This document shows positions 1 through 7,509 of a stretch of 64,000 bases of DNA, in pieces; position 1 is the stretch's first letter, and every line of letters begins with the position of its first letter. A program made the translations under genes and the position numbers. The stretch comes from Micromonospora chokoriensis (GTDB taxonomy: Bacteria; Actinomycetota; Actinomycetes; Mycobacteriales; Micromonosporaceae). The notes under the pieces were generated by a model. It was given only the letters and a program-made list of their open reading frames with translations. It did no database searches and was not told the origin of the DNA. The DNA is taken from positions 62,001 through 126,000 of the forward strand of contig NZ_JOAN01000024.1 in NCBI RefSeq assembly GCF_000718555.1. Reading direction: 5' to 3'.

Positions 1-668
1 CGGTTCCCCGGTCCACCCGTCCGACGGTGCCGCGCCGCAACCTGGCCGCCCGGTTGACCACCCTGCCGACGCAGACCAGGCAGGTCGTCGTCGTCACCAC
101 CGCCTCCGCCACCACCACGTACGCGACCCTGGAGGCGTACGTGCGGGTGCGGGATCGCTGGCAGCCGGCCTCGTCGTCGATGCCCGCCCGGATCGGCTCC
201 AAGGGTTTCACCGACAACCACAGGGAGGGCGTGCCGACCACCCCCACCGGGGTCTACTCAATCGGCCCCACCATGTACGGCATCGCCGCCAACCCGGGCG
301 TGCGGTACCCGTACCACCGGCTGGTCAGCGGGGACTGGTGGAACGAAAATCCGTCGTCGGCGCGGTACAACACCTTCCAGCAGAGCGCGACGAACCCGGG
401 CGGGGCCAGCGAGGCGCTGTGGAAGGAGACACCCTCGTACACGTACTTCGCGGTGATCACCTACAACATGTCGCCGAACGTGCCGAAGCCGGTGCCGGAC
501 GCGGGCAGCGGCATCTTTCTGCACCAGTTCGGCACCAGCGCCGGCAACGCCACCGCCGGCTGTGTCTCGCTGGCCCGTAACCATCTGGTCGACGTGCTCA
601 CGTGGCTCGACCCGCAGCTCTCGCCGCGCATCGTGCTCACCCCGTACGCCCAGCTCGGCCGCTATTAG
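1..668 (+). CDS. L,D-transpeptidase (YkuD-type), 5' end outside window
   Basis: The reading frame is open from base 3 and ends at TAG 666-668; a GTG at 27 is possible, but no ribosome site precedes it and no signal peptide is visible, so the true start is probably upstream. The C-terminal half matches the L,D-transpeptidase catalytic domain: a conserved His in IFLHQFG followed by AGCVSLAR, whose Cys is the expected nucleophile. Such enzymes act outside the membrane and make 3-3 peptidoglycan cross-links or attach proteins to the wall. The window shows about 213 residues, enough for the catalytic domain but lacking the usual N-terminal Ig-like or export region. Function is assigned from the motif; substrate is unknown. 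Confidence 0.75.
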   Translation, partial: VPRSTRPTVPRRNLAARLTTLPTQTRQVVVVTTASATTTYATLEAYVRVRDRWQPASSSMPARIGSKGFTDNHREGVPTTPTGVYSIGPTMYGIAANPGVRYPYHRLVSGDWWNENPSSARYNTFQQSATNPGGASEALWKETPSYTYFAVITYNMSPNVPKPVPDAGSGIFLHQFGTSAGNATAGCVSLARNHLVDVLTWLDPQLSPRIVLTPYAQLGRY

Positions 669-674
669 GGCTGC

Positions 675-950
675 TCAGCCGGCCTCGCGCCGGACGATCG
701 CCACGGCCACCCGGCAGAACTCGTCCATGTCCGGGTTGAACCCGGCCGCGATGTCGGGATGCAACCCGGAGCGGGTCTCCTCCAACAATCGCTGGCAGAC
801 CTGCTCGACCGGTTCGCCGGCGTAGTCGGCGCGGACCCGGTCGGTGGCGGCCTGAAGCGCCGAGGTCAGCTGCTCCTCCAACGGCCCGCGCAGCTTTTGC
901 TGCACTGGGTCGAGCCCGCGGGGGTCGAGCGTGACATGTGGCTCCGACAT
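675..950 (-). CDS. Small hypothetical protein
   Basis: Encodes 91 residues starting MSEPHVTLDPRG. The ATG at 950 is preferred because GGGAG lies just upstream on the minus strand; a longer version from 1001 lacks such a site. The protein is acidic and helical-looking, with repeated Gln/Glu/Arg and a conserved-looking centre (PVEQVCQRLLEE, GFNPDMDEFC). There are no membrane segments or recognised motifs. It lies 48 bp downstream of the RusA-like gene on the same strand and may be co-transcribed with it. I do not recognise the family. Confidence 0.5.
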   Translation of the reverse strand: MSEPHVTLDPRGLDPVQQKLRGPLEEQLTSALQAATDRVRADYAGEPVEQVCQRLLEETRSGLHPDIAAGFNPDMDEFCRVAVAIVRREAG

Positions 951-997
951 CGGTGCTCCCTTCGTCGGCGTCCGCGATACCCCACCGCGGACGTCGG

Positions 998-1429
998 TCA
1001 AACCAAGGTCGGTACGGCGGCGATCCGCACCTGGTACGAGAAGTCCTCCGCCGGCTCCTCGTGGTAGGACAATCGGCGGATCTGCCGGTCGTCGTCGTAG
1101 AGGGCGACGTCCACCAGGACGCCCAGGTGGGCGAGGCCGATGGTCGACACCCGCTTCTTGTCCTGCAACACCGCACAGACGCCGCCGAGCAGGGTGCTGG
1201 CGTCGGACGTACGGTGCCCGGGCGGGCAGCGCAACACCAGGTCGACCTCGATCGGCCCGGGCAACGGCGTCCAGCCGGTGCGCTGGGCCGCGGCGAGGGC
1301 GGCCTGGAGCAGGGTGCGGACCTTCGTCGCCTGCCGATGCCCGGCGGCGAAGATGGACAACGCTTCGGTCTTGACCGGTGGCAGGCCGCTCACCTCGAAT
1401 GTCAGGGCGAGAGCGCGGGTGTCCTGCAC
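998..1429 (-). CDS. Possible divergent RusA-like resolvase
   Basis: Encodes 143 residues if translation starts at GTG 1429, which has a strong GAGGAGG site seven bases upstream; the in-frame ATG at 1489 has none. The fold resembles RusA-type Holliday junction resolvases: a beta-rich start (VSGLPPVKTE), EVDLVLRCPPGH, then SDASTLLGGVCAVLQDKKR where RusA has DxDN followed by a helix, then LYDDDRQIRRL where RusA has the DDxQ motif. One of the two acidic residues of DxDN appears replaced by Ser, so catalysis is uncertain. The family call is inferred from pattern only. A GCTAGC inverted repeat lies about 140 bp upstream. Confidence 0.4.
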   Translation of the reverse strand: MQDTRALALTFEVSGLPPVKTEALSIFAAGHRQATKVRTLLQAALAAAQRTGWTPLPGPIEVDLVLRCPPGHRTSDASTLLGGVCAVLQDKKRVSTIGLAHLGVLVDVALYDDDRQIRRLSYHEEPAEDFSYQVRIAAVPTLV

Positions 1430-1567
1430 GACGGCACCTCCTCGTTGGGACGATCCTGCCGAACCGGGGGAGCGGCGGTGGGCGTTCACGCGATTACCAA
1501 CCGTTCGGGCAGGCGTGGGGTCGGCCGGAGGCGTGTCGACGGCGGCGGCGAACGCGCCGGCTACGGC

Positions 1568-1584
1568 GCTAGCAAAACGCTAGC
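1568..1584. promoter_or_regulatory. Inverted repeat GCTAGC-N5-GCTAGC
   Basis: Two copies of GCTAGC (1568-1573 and 1579-1584) are separated by AAAAC. The site lies between the end of the VOC gene (1615) and the start of the RusA-like gene (1429). It could be a regulator operator for the downstream minus-strand gene; no regulator is linked by direct evidence. Confidence 0.3.
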
Positions 1585-1614
1585 CGACGCTGCCCGCGCT
1601 GGGTAGTCGGTCGT

Positions 1615-2319
1615 TTACCCGGTGGGGCGTGGTGCGAAGGCGCAGAACTCGTTGCCCTCGGGGTCGGCCAGCACCCACCAGCGGCTGCGGGCGCTCGGCT
1701 CCGCCAGCAGGGTCGCGCCGGCGCTCACCAGTGCGCCGGGCTCCGGGTCGGTCAACTCGACGTCCCAGTGCAGGCGGTTCTTGACCGTCTTGGGCTCGGG
1801 CACCCTGTCGAACACCCAGCGTTCCCAGGGGAACCCGGCCGCGCCGAGCACCGACGAGGTGGTCGAGCCGTGCTCGGCAGCGCCGCCGAGCACGCCGGCC
1901 CACCAGGTCGCCTGCGTGGCCGGGTCGGCCGAGGCCACGACCAGTTCGAGCGGGCCGGGGCGGCTGCCCTCCTGGGCCGGGTACGCGCAGAACAAGTTGC
2001 CCTCCGGGTCGGCCAGCACCCACCAGGTGGCTTGGCCGCCCTGCTCGGCGACGAGCCGCGCGCCGGCCGCGAGCAGCGCCGCCGGCTCCGCGTCTGCCAA
2101 CCGCAGATCCAGGTGTACGCGAGTCTTGCCCACCCGAGGCTCGGGCACCTTGTTCACCCAGATCGACTCGGTGGCCGAGCGTGCCGAGCGTGGGTCCACC
2201 CGGGTGTCGCCGTCACCGGCATCGGCCACGTCAGCGTGCAGCACCCGGGCCCAGAAGCCGCCGAGCGCGAGCGGGTCCGCGGCGTCCAGGCAGAGGTCCT
2301 TGAAGCGCGCGATCATCAT
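1615..2319 (-). CDS. VOC-family protein with two glyoxalase-like domains
   Basis: Encodes about 234 residues from ATG 2319 (MMIARFKDL). Two tandem VOC repeats are visible: residues about 1-115 and 120-234, each ending with WWVLADPEGN.FCA, and each with an HLDL/HWDV strand that carries a candidate metal-binding His. The Glu of the second metal site is not obvious in every repeat. VOC proteins include glyoxalases, antibiotic-binding and dioxygenase-like proteins; the PEP..K.R.H.D pattern is typical of the many uncharacterised actinobacterial members. It stands alone, downstream of the DUF397 gene on the same strand. Confidence 0.75.
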   Translation of the reverse strand: MMIARFKDLCLDAADPLALGGFWARVLHADVADAGDGDTRVDPRSARSATESIWVNKVPEPRVGKTRVHLDLRLADAEPAALLAAGARLVAEQGGQATWWVLADPEGNLFCAYPAQEGSRPGPLELVVASADPATQATWWAGVLGGAAEHGSTTSSVLGAAGFPWERWVFDRVPEPKTVKNRLHWDVELTDPEPGALVSAGATLLAEPSARSRWWVLADPEGNEFCAFAPRPTG

Positions 2320-2354
2320 CCCAGCATGCCTGGTCCGGGCGGACGTGTCAGCGC

Positions 2355-2543
2355 TCAGTGCCGCTTGGCGTACTCGATGAATGTCTTCCAGGCGGTCGGG
2401 TCGATGTGCAGGGTGCCGCCGTCGCGGTCCTTGGTGTCGCGGACCAGGACCATGGTCGGTAGGTTGTCGGCGACCTCGACGCAGGAGCCGCCGTTGCCGC
2501 CGGATCGGGTCGACTTTCGCCACTGCGGGGTCAGCATGCCCAT
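2355..2543 (-). CDS. DUF397 protein (partner of XRE regulator)
   Basis: Encodes about 62 residues starting MGMLTPQWRKSTRSG, a hallmark DUF397 sequence, with GGSCVEVA and VLVRDTKDRDG later on. The start at 2543 overlaps the 3' end of the XRE gene (ending 2531), so the two are translationally coupled. In Streptomyces, DUF397 proteins (for example next to WhiJ) work with a cognate XRE-DUF5753 regulator and affect development or antibiotic production; some are proposed as antitoxin-like or anti-regulator partners. That role is inferred here from the arrangement. Confidence 0.85.
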   Translation of the reverse strand: MGMLTPQWRKSTRSGGNGGSCVEVADNLPTMVLVRDTKDRDGGTLHIDPTAWKTFIEYAKRH

Positions 2544-3331
2544 GACTTCGCCACTTCCTTGATCAGCTCGGTTGACTGCCGGCGGGGGAGCGCCTCGTTG
2601 CGCACGATCTCCCACGTCTTCGCCAGCTTAGCGACGTCGGTCGGTGCATCGACGAACTGCGCGGTGAGCTGGTTGTCGGCGTGAGCCACCCGCTCGCCGT
2701 CGGGCATCTCGGCGATGATGAACTGCCCGGCCAGCCCCAGATACATCCCAGCATCCACCGGGACGATGTGCACCTGGATATGCTCCGCCGTCGCCAACTG
2801 GGCCAGGTGCTCGCACTGCTCGACCATGAGCCCCGGCTGGTCGAGCACCGGCCGGCGCAGCACCGCCTCGTCGAGGACGGCGATGAGCTGCGGCGGGCGG
2901 GGGCGTTGCAGGATCGCCTGCCGCTCCAGCCGGGAGGCGACGATCCGGTCGACGTCCTCGGCGTCGAACCGGCCACCAGCGAGGGTGGCGCGGGCGTACC
3001 GCTCGGTCTGGAGCAGGCCCGGGACGTACGCCAGCTCGAACCAGCGCAGCGTGGTCGCCTCGCGCTCGAACTCGATCCACTCACGCAGCCAGGCCGGCAC
3101 CGCGTCGAGCCGGGCCAACCTGTCCAGCATCCGTTGGAAGCGTCCAGCGGTGGGGTGGTGGGTGTCGATGGCCCTCATGTACTCCTTCGTGGGCGCTCGG
3201 CCGCCGGTCTCCACCGAGCTGACGTGCGAGCCCGAATAGCCGATGCCCCTGCCGAAGTCGTCCTGACTGAGCCCGAGCCCGGTGCGGAACAGGCGCAGCT
3301 CCTCCAGCACGTAGTCGGTGACCATCCCCAT
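2531..3331 (-). CDS. XRE-family regulator with DUF5753 (WhiJ-like)
   Basis: Encodes 266 residues. A helix-turn-helix occupies residues about 8-60 (LGLSQDDFGRGIGYSGSHVSSVE); the rest is the DUF5753 sensor-like domain, with the typical LRWFELAYVPGLLQTERYARA and IVPVDAGMYLGLAGQF. These proteins are abundant in sporulating actinomycetes and are encoded next to a DUF397 protein, as here. It is a cytoplasmic DNA-binding protein; target genes cannot be read from the sequence. The start is ATG 3331, with GGGGA upstream; a second Met lies two codons later. Confidence 0.85.
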   Translation of the reverse strand: MGMVTDYVLEELRLFRTGLGLSQDDFGRGIGYSGSHVSSVETGGRAPTKEYMRAIDTHHPTAGRFQRMLDRLARLDAVPAWLREWIEFEREATTLRWFELAYVPGLLQTERYARATLAGGRFDAEDVDRIVASRLERQAILQRPRPPQLIAVLDEAVLRRPVLDQPGLMVEQCEHLAQLATAEHIQVHIVPVDAGMYLGLAGQFIIAEMPDGERVAHADNQLTAQFVDAPTDVAKLAKTWEIVRNEALPRRQSTELIKEVAKSWAC

Positions 3332-3566
3332 CGATTCCCCAACCTTTGCTCAGTGTGGATCGGCGTGTCCTTCAGGGTTGCTCGTCTACGGCGTTGAGCT
3401 GCACGGATGCGACGAGCACGTATCGACGGTAGTCGCCTGATCACCACACTGTCACCAGTGGCGGGTCCGCTGGTAGCCGGAGTTGGCGGCGGCGGGCCCC
3501 GCCCGGGGTCGCTCTCGTTCCCCCCTTGCGGGAGCGGCCCCTTCCCCGCCCCCCGAGGAGGTTGAT

Positions 3567-3611
3567 GTGCTGAGCCCGACCGACCAGCAGCCCGGGATGC
3601 GGTGGCGCTGA
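3567..3611 (+). CDS. Very short leader ORF coupled to the next gene
   Basis: A 14-codon frame, VLSPTDQQPGMRWR, begins at GTG 3567 right after a strong GAGGAGG site (3554-3560 region) and stops at TGA 3609-3611. The A of that stop is the first base of the next gene's ATG (TGATG). The strong ribosome site serving a tiny frame, with the real gene starting on its stop codon, suggests translational coupling. It could also be a remnant of a longer upstream gene. Confidence 0.4.
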   Translation: MLSPTDQQPGMRWR

Positions 3612-3865
3612 TGGTGGTCCGTCCGCCCGTGCCGCACGTCGCGATGCGCCCGCTCTGGAGGTGCCGGAACTGTGGCAGCGAGTGGCCCTGTCAGCCGGCC
3701 AAGCTCGCCCTGCTCACCGAGTACCGGACCAGCCGGACCGCACTGTTGATCTATCTCGGCACTCTGATGCACGAGGCGACGAACCAGCTCACCCAGCTCC
3801 ACCCGGATCATCCGCCGACCCGGATGACCGAGCGCTTCCTCTCCTGGGCGAGGGCTCGGCGCTGA
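3611..3865 (+). CDS. Small cysteine-containing conserved protein
   Basis: Encodes 84 residues from ATG 3611; an earlier in-frame GTG (3602) has no ribosome site. The protein has WRCRNCGSEWPCQPAK near the start, which looks like a three-Cys metal or zinc-ribbon-like knuckle, then a helical part (LLTEYRTSRTALLIYLGTLMHEA). Similar small proteins sit near XRE/DUF397 genes in actinomycetes and are often misnamed flavin reductases. Function unknown. A competing minus-strand frame over 3452-3811 lacks protein-like character. Confidence 0.6.
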   Translation: MVVRPPVPHVAMRPLWRCRNCGSEWPCQPAKLALLTEYRTSRTALLIYLGTLMHEATNQLTQLHPDHPPTRMTERFLSWARARR

Positions 3866-3883
3866 CGCTCGGCCGGTCGTGGT

Positions 3884-4282
3884 TCAGCCCGGGAAGTGGA
3901 TCAGTGGCACCCCGTCGACGTAGCCAGGCCCTTCGCCGGTGAGCACCGCGGCGTCGTGGGTCAGGCCTGCCACGGCGGCCGCGGCCAGGTCGAAGCGGCG
4001 GGTCCGGCGCTGCCAGAAGGTCAGCTCCGGTAGGTCCTGCGCCCGCTCCGGCAGCAGCGCACAGGCGGGCAGGGCCAGCAGACTGTGCAGCAGGGCCAGG
4101 TCCTTGCCGGTCGCCATGTTCAGGGCTTCGGCGGCTGCCACCACCGGCACGCCAAACCGCACCCCGTCCTCAATGATCTCGTGGACGGGCTCGCCCACGT
4201 GCACCGTGCGGAGGACGGCGTACCCCAGCAGGGCCGACCGGTCCAGGATCAGCCGGACCGGTGGCTTCGCCTCAGAGGTCAT
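3884..4282 (-). CDS. PIN-like toxin of a type II toxin-antitoxin pair
   Basis: Encodes about 132 residues from ATG 4282 (MTSEAKPPVRLILDRSALLGY). The LILDRSALLGY start is the first acidic strand of a PIN domain; further acidic residues (HEIIEDG, FDLAAAAVAGLTHDAAVLTG) sit where VapC-like ribonucleases have their metal ligands. The start overlaps the antitoxin stop as ATGA (4279-4282), the usual coupling in such pairs. VapC-like toxins cleave RNA and stop translation. The call rests on fold pattern and operon layout; target RNA is unknown. Confidence 0.65.
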   Translation of the reverse strand: MTSEAKPPVRLILDRSALLGYAVLRTVHVGEPVHEIIEDGVRFGVPVVAAAEALNMATGKDLALLHSLLALPACALLPERAQDLPELTFWQRRTRRFDLAAAAVAGLTHDAAVLTGEGPGYVDGVPLIHFPG

Positions 4283-4602
4283 GCGGCGTCGGCGCGGGGA
4301 GCAGCGTCGTCGCCGTTCATCTCGGCCTCCATGGCGGCGCGGATCTTGGCGCGCTCGGCCTCGAACCGCTCCGCGGACCACTCGGCTTCCACGCCCAGGC
4401 GGCGGGCCCGAGCCTCGGCGACACCCTGCTCAGTGATGTGCATGCCGGCGGCGAGCAACAACTCCTTGTGTTGCTCCACCTGCCTGCGGCGGCGTACCGA
4501 CTCGGTGACGTAGGCGCTGGCCATGCGGTGGCCCTGGCTCTCCAGGATCTGACTCACGTCTGGGGGCACGGAGATCGTGAAGCGGCGCTGCGGCTCTGTC
4601 AT
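4279..4602 (-). CDS. RHH-type antitoxin
   Basis: Encodes 107 residues. The N-terminus (RRFTISVPPDVSQILESQG) is a ribbon-helix-helix type beta strand plus helix; the long charged C-terminal half (EAEWSAERFEAERAKIRAAMEAEM) is a typical toxin-wrapping helix. It precedes and overlaps the PIN gene by ATGA. The ATG at 4602 has AGGTG upstream. The antitoxin should bind the promoter region, where an 8-bp motif occurs twice 22 bp apart (4597-4604 and 4619-4626). Confidence 0.65.
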   Translation of the reverse strand: MTEPQRRFTISVPPDVSQILESQGHRMASAYVTESVRRRRQVEQHKELLLAAGMHITEQGVAEARARRLGVEAEWSAERFEAERAKIRAAMEAEMNGDDAAPRADAA

Positions 4603-4626
4603 ACGCGCACCTTACACCTGTCATAC
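4597..4626. promoter_or_regulatory. Direct repeat TGTCATAC x2, likely antitoxin operator
   Basis: TGTCATAC occurs at 4597-4604, spanning the antitoxin start codon, and at 4619-4626. The period is 22 bp, two helical turns. This spacing and position fit an autoregulatory operator bound by paired ribbon-helix-helix dimers. The function is inferred. Confidence 0.45.
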
Positions 4627-4642
4627 TGTTGTGGCTTCCACG

Positions 4643-5338
4643 TCAGGCAGGTTCGAAGTTCGTGGCATCTGGGTTGCGGGTGTCGGAAACGGTCCGCCCC
4701 TCGCGGAGCGACAGGCGGCGGGCCAGAGCTGTCGCGCCAGCGAGTGCGGCCAGGACCATGGCGATCTCCGCGACCACTACTGGCGGTGCCGTGCTGTAGT
4801 CGGTGGACCAGGCGAAGCCGACGGTGATCGGCGTGATGACGATGCCGGCCGTCGGCACGAGGACGATCATCAACCGAGCCGTCCGCCGAATCTTGGGCAG
4901 GTCGCGTAGCCGGGTCCGCACCGCGATGACCGCTCCTGCGGCGACCACGGCGGCCGGTATGCCGTAGTAGACGGCGACGGCGAGCTGGACTGGCACGTCG
5001 ATCGAGCGGGGGATGTCGACCATGCGGACGAAGGCCGGGTAGGCCGCCATCAGGAGGCCGCAGCCGAGCGCGACACCGAGCACCGCGCCGATCAGTGCGG
5101 TGCCGAGAATGCGGCTGTAGTCGCCGCGCACGCGTCGGACGCCAGCCTCGTCGGCGAGCCGTCGGGCGAAGCCGGCCACGTCGCCACCGAGCAACTGCGC
5201 GGGATCGCCCCCGTCGGCAGCCGCGGCCCGCAGGTCGAGGCGTAGGTCCGCGGCGAGTGTCGCCCGATCGGCCGAGCCGACCCCATATCCGCGCCACGCC
5301 TGGTCGGCTTCGCCCAGAAGGCGGTCGATGGTGTCCAT
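4643..5338 (-). CDS. Membrane protein with N-terminal helical prefix, PadR partner
   Basis: Encodes 231 residues. The first ~80 residues form a soluble helical domain like those found in DUF1700/HAAS proteins (MDTIDRLLGEADQAWRG, DVAGFARRLADEAGV), followed by four or five membrane segments (GTALIGAVLGVALGCGLLMAAY, VQLAVAVYYGIPAAVVAAGAV, LMIVLVPTAGIVITPITVGF, VVVAEIAMVLAALAGATAL). It starts 3 bp after the PadR gene with GAGGAG upstream. PadR plus a HAAS-type membrane protein is a recurrent two-gene operon; its physiological role is mostly unknown. Confidence 0.65.
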   Translation of the reverse strand: MDTIDRLLGEADQAWRGYGVGSADRATLAADLRLDLRAAAADGGDPAQLLGGDVAGFARRLADEAGVRRVRGDYSRILGTALIGAVLGVALGCGLLMAAYPAFVRMVDIPRSIDVPVQLAVAVYYGIPAAVVAAGAVIAVRTRLRDLPKIRRTARLMIVLVPTAGIVITPITVGFAWSTDYSTAPPVVVAEIAMVLAALAGATALARRLSLREGRTVSDTRNPDATNFEPA

Positions 5339-5341
5339 GGG

Positions 5342-5719
5342 TCAACTCCTCGTGGGGTTGTGCTCGAGCGGGCAGAGAACGGCGTCAACGGTGTCGGTGA
5401 AGCGGTTCCACTGCTTCTGCCAGGCATCCAGGTGGACCCGCCCGGACCCGGTCAGCGCGTAGACCTTCCGGGGCGGGCCGGTCGGACTGACCTGCTGTTC
5501 ATGAGCGACAAGGCCAAGTCGGCGCATCCGAGTCAGCAGCGGATAGATGGTGCCGTAGCTGATTGCACCGAAGCCGGCCGTCTCCATCCGGCGCACCAAC
5601 TCGTAGCCGTGCGCGGGCTCGCGTGCCAGCAGCGCCAGCAGGCACATGTCCAGCGCGCCGCGCAGGAGTTGGGTCTGCCGGTCGTTGTCGTCGATCGACT
5701 GGCTCTCCGCCGCTACCAT
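5342..5719 (-). CDS. PadR-family transcriptional regulator
   Basis: Encodes about 125 residues from ATG 5719; a second ATG three codons earlier (5728) is possible. The core LLRGALDMCLLALLAREPAHGYELVRRMETAG...GTIYPLLTRMRRLGLVAHEQQVSPTGPPRKVYALTGSGR contains the winged helix-turn-helix of PadR, here cited only in its typical pieces HGYELVRR, GTIYPLLTR and RKVYALT. PadR proteins repress their own operon. The downstream membrane protein is probably its regulon. The upstream region has a CGATATAC stretch resembling a half site of PadR operators. Confidence 0.85.
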   Translation of the reverse strand: MVAAESQSIDDNDRQTQLLRGALDMCLLALLAREPAHGYELVRRMETAGFGAISYGTIYPLLTRMRRLGLVAHEQQVSPTGPPRKVYALTGSGRVHLDAWQKQWNRFTDTVDAVLCPLEHNPTRS

Positions 5720-5887
5720 GCGACACATACTACCTCGCTAGTTGGCGTCGCGATATACCGAGAGCGGAAAGTCGCCGATCCAAGCCAGGCGGCTAGCCCG
5801 GCACCTTCCGGGGCGGGTCCCGCGCCTACGTAGCAGGCGGCGTCGCGGTCCGTGCGCGTGCATGGCGAGCGGCATCGCGGTCCGCGT

Positions 5888-6010
5888 GCGTGATCGACTC
5901 GGCCTCCTGCAAACGGGGCTTTCCTGAGGCAGAGGACAGCGCGGCTTCCAGAAACTCGAGTCGATCACGCACCAGGACGGCGCGACTTTCAGGAACTCGA
6001 GTCGATCACG
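5888..6010. repeat. Intergenic GATC-containing repeats, three copies
   Basis: The gap 5729-6222 (about 490 bp) holds no convincing gene. It contains two direct copies of a ~24-bp element, 5946-5970 and 5986-6010, sharing ACTCGAGTCGATCACG, and a partial inverted copy at 5888-5900 (GCGTGATCGACTC). Together they can form alternative hairpins. They lie upstream of the sugar transporter operon. They resemble the other GATC-containing palindromes in this window. Confidence 0.6.
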
Positions 6011-6222
6011 CAGGCGGCGTCGGCCCAGGGCGAGCACGGACGGTCGGTATGCGGACTCTCGCTATTACATCCAGGTTTCGCGGCTTCGCAGGTGGGGCAG
6101 TGTAGCCGCACAGAGCATCCGGTCCGGGGCGTTTTCGCAGCTCGTCGGGGTTGGACAAAGCTCGCCGTGCGCCGGGGCACGGACGCCCTCCCCGGTCTTT
6201 CGCCGAGGAGAGGGGGAGGGCG

Positions 6223-7509
6223 ATGACGGACCCCGAAACGGCTCGACACCGACGCCGGCCGATTGTGCGGCTGGGGGCGGCGGCCGCCGCGCTGGCGCTT
6301 GTCGCACCGCTGGCCGCGTGCGGCGCGGACGACGACGGCGGCCCACCGACGATCAACCTGTACTACCCGCCCGAGCAGAACCTGCAGAAGGTCGTCGACG
6401 ACTGCAACGCGCAGGCGCAGGGGCGGTACGAGATCGCCTACCGGGTGCTGCCCCGGCAGGCCGACGACCAGCGGGTGCAGATGGTGCGCCGGCTCGCCGC
6501 CGAGGACACCGGGATGGACCTGCTCGGCCTGGACGTCACCTGGACGCAGGAGTTCGCCAGCGCCGACTGGATCCGCGAGTGGACCGGTCAGGACAAGGCC
6601 GAGGTCGAGCAGGGCACGCTCGCCGGGCCGTTGGACACCGCCCGGTACGAGGACAAGCTGTACGCGGCGCCGAAGAACACGAACGTCCAGTTGCTCTGGT
6701 ACCGCAAGGACCTGGTGCCGCAGCCGCCGGCCACCTGGGACCAGATGATCAGCGCTGCCCAGCAGCTCAAGGAGCAGGGCAAGCCGTACCAGGTGCTCAC
6801 CATGGGCGCCCAGTACGAGGGTCTGGTCGTCCTCTACAACACCCTCGCCGAGAGCGCCGGTGGAAAGATCCTCAACGACGACGGCACGCAGGCCGTGATG
6901 GACGACGGCACGGTCCGGGCGTTGGAGCAGCTGAAGAAGTTCGCCACGTCGGGCGTGACCTCGCCGTCGTTCAGCAACGCCACCGAGGACCCGGTTCGGT
7001 TGGAGTTCCAGTCCGGCTCGGGCGCGTTCCAGGTGAACTGGCCGTTCGTCTACCCGGCCCTTCAGGAGGCCGACCCGGAGCTGGCCAAGCAGGTCGGCTG
7101 GGCCCGGATCCCCGGCATCGACGAGGGCACCCCCAGCAAGGTCACCATCGGTGGGGTCAACCTGGCGGTCAGCTCCTACTCCAAGCACCCGGAGATGTCC
7201 TTCGAGGCGGCCCGGTGCATCCGCAGCGCCGAGCACCAGAAGTTCTCCGCCATCAACGACGGCGTGCCACCCACCATCGAGGCCGTCTACGACGACCCGG
7301 AGATGACCGAGGCGTACCCGATGAAGGACACCATCCTGGAGGAGCTGAAGGACCCGGCGACGCGTCCGCTGACCCCCGCGTACCAGAGCATCTCCACCGT
7401 CATGTCGGCGATCCTGTCGCCGCCGTCGGCGATCCGGCCAGAGCAGACCGCCGACGAGCTGCGCGGCGCCATCTCCGACGCCCTCCAGTCGAAGGGGGTG
7501 CTCCCGTGA
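6223..7509 (+). CDS. Sugar ABC transporter substrate-binding lipoprotein (LpqY-like)
   Basis: Encodes 428 residues. ATG 6223 is chosen because GAGGGGGAGGG lies directly upstream. A lipoprotein signal is clear: RRRP, a hydrophobic stretch and the lipobox LAAC, so the protein is anchored outside the membrane. The body is a family 1 extracellular sugar-binding protein (INLYYPPEQ, TLAESAGGKILNDDG, SGAFQVNWPFVYPAL). The gene order binding protein-permease-permease-ATPase matches mycobacterial LpqY-SugA-SugB-SugC, which recycles trehalose; substrate identity here is an inference. The gene ends in GTGA, overlapping the first permease. Confidence 0.8.
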   Translation: MTDPETARHRRRPIVRLGAAAAALALVAPLAACGADDDGGPPTINLYYPPEQNLQKVVDDCNAQAQGRYEIAYRVLPRQADDQRVQMVRRLAAEDTGMDLLGLDVTWTQEFASADWIREWTGQDKAEVEQGTLAGPLDTARYEDKLYAAPKNTNVQLLWYRKDLVPQPPATWDQMISAAQQLKEQGKPYQVLTMGAQYEGLVVLYNTLAESAGGKILNDDGTQAVMDDGTVRALEQLKKFATSGVTSPSFSNATEDPVRLEFQSGSGAFQVNWPFVYPALQEADPELAKQVGWARIPGIDEGTPSKVTIGGVNLAVSSYSKHPEMSFEAARCIRSAEHQKFSAINDGVPPTIEAVYDDPEMTEAYPMKDTILEELKDPATRPLTPAYQSISTVMSAILSPPSAIRPEQTADELRGAISDALQSKGVLP

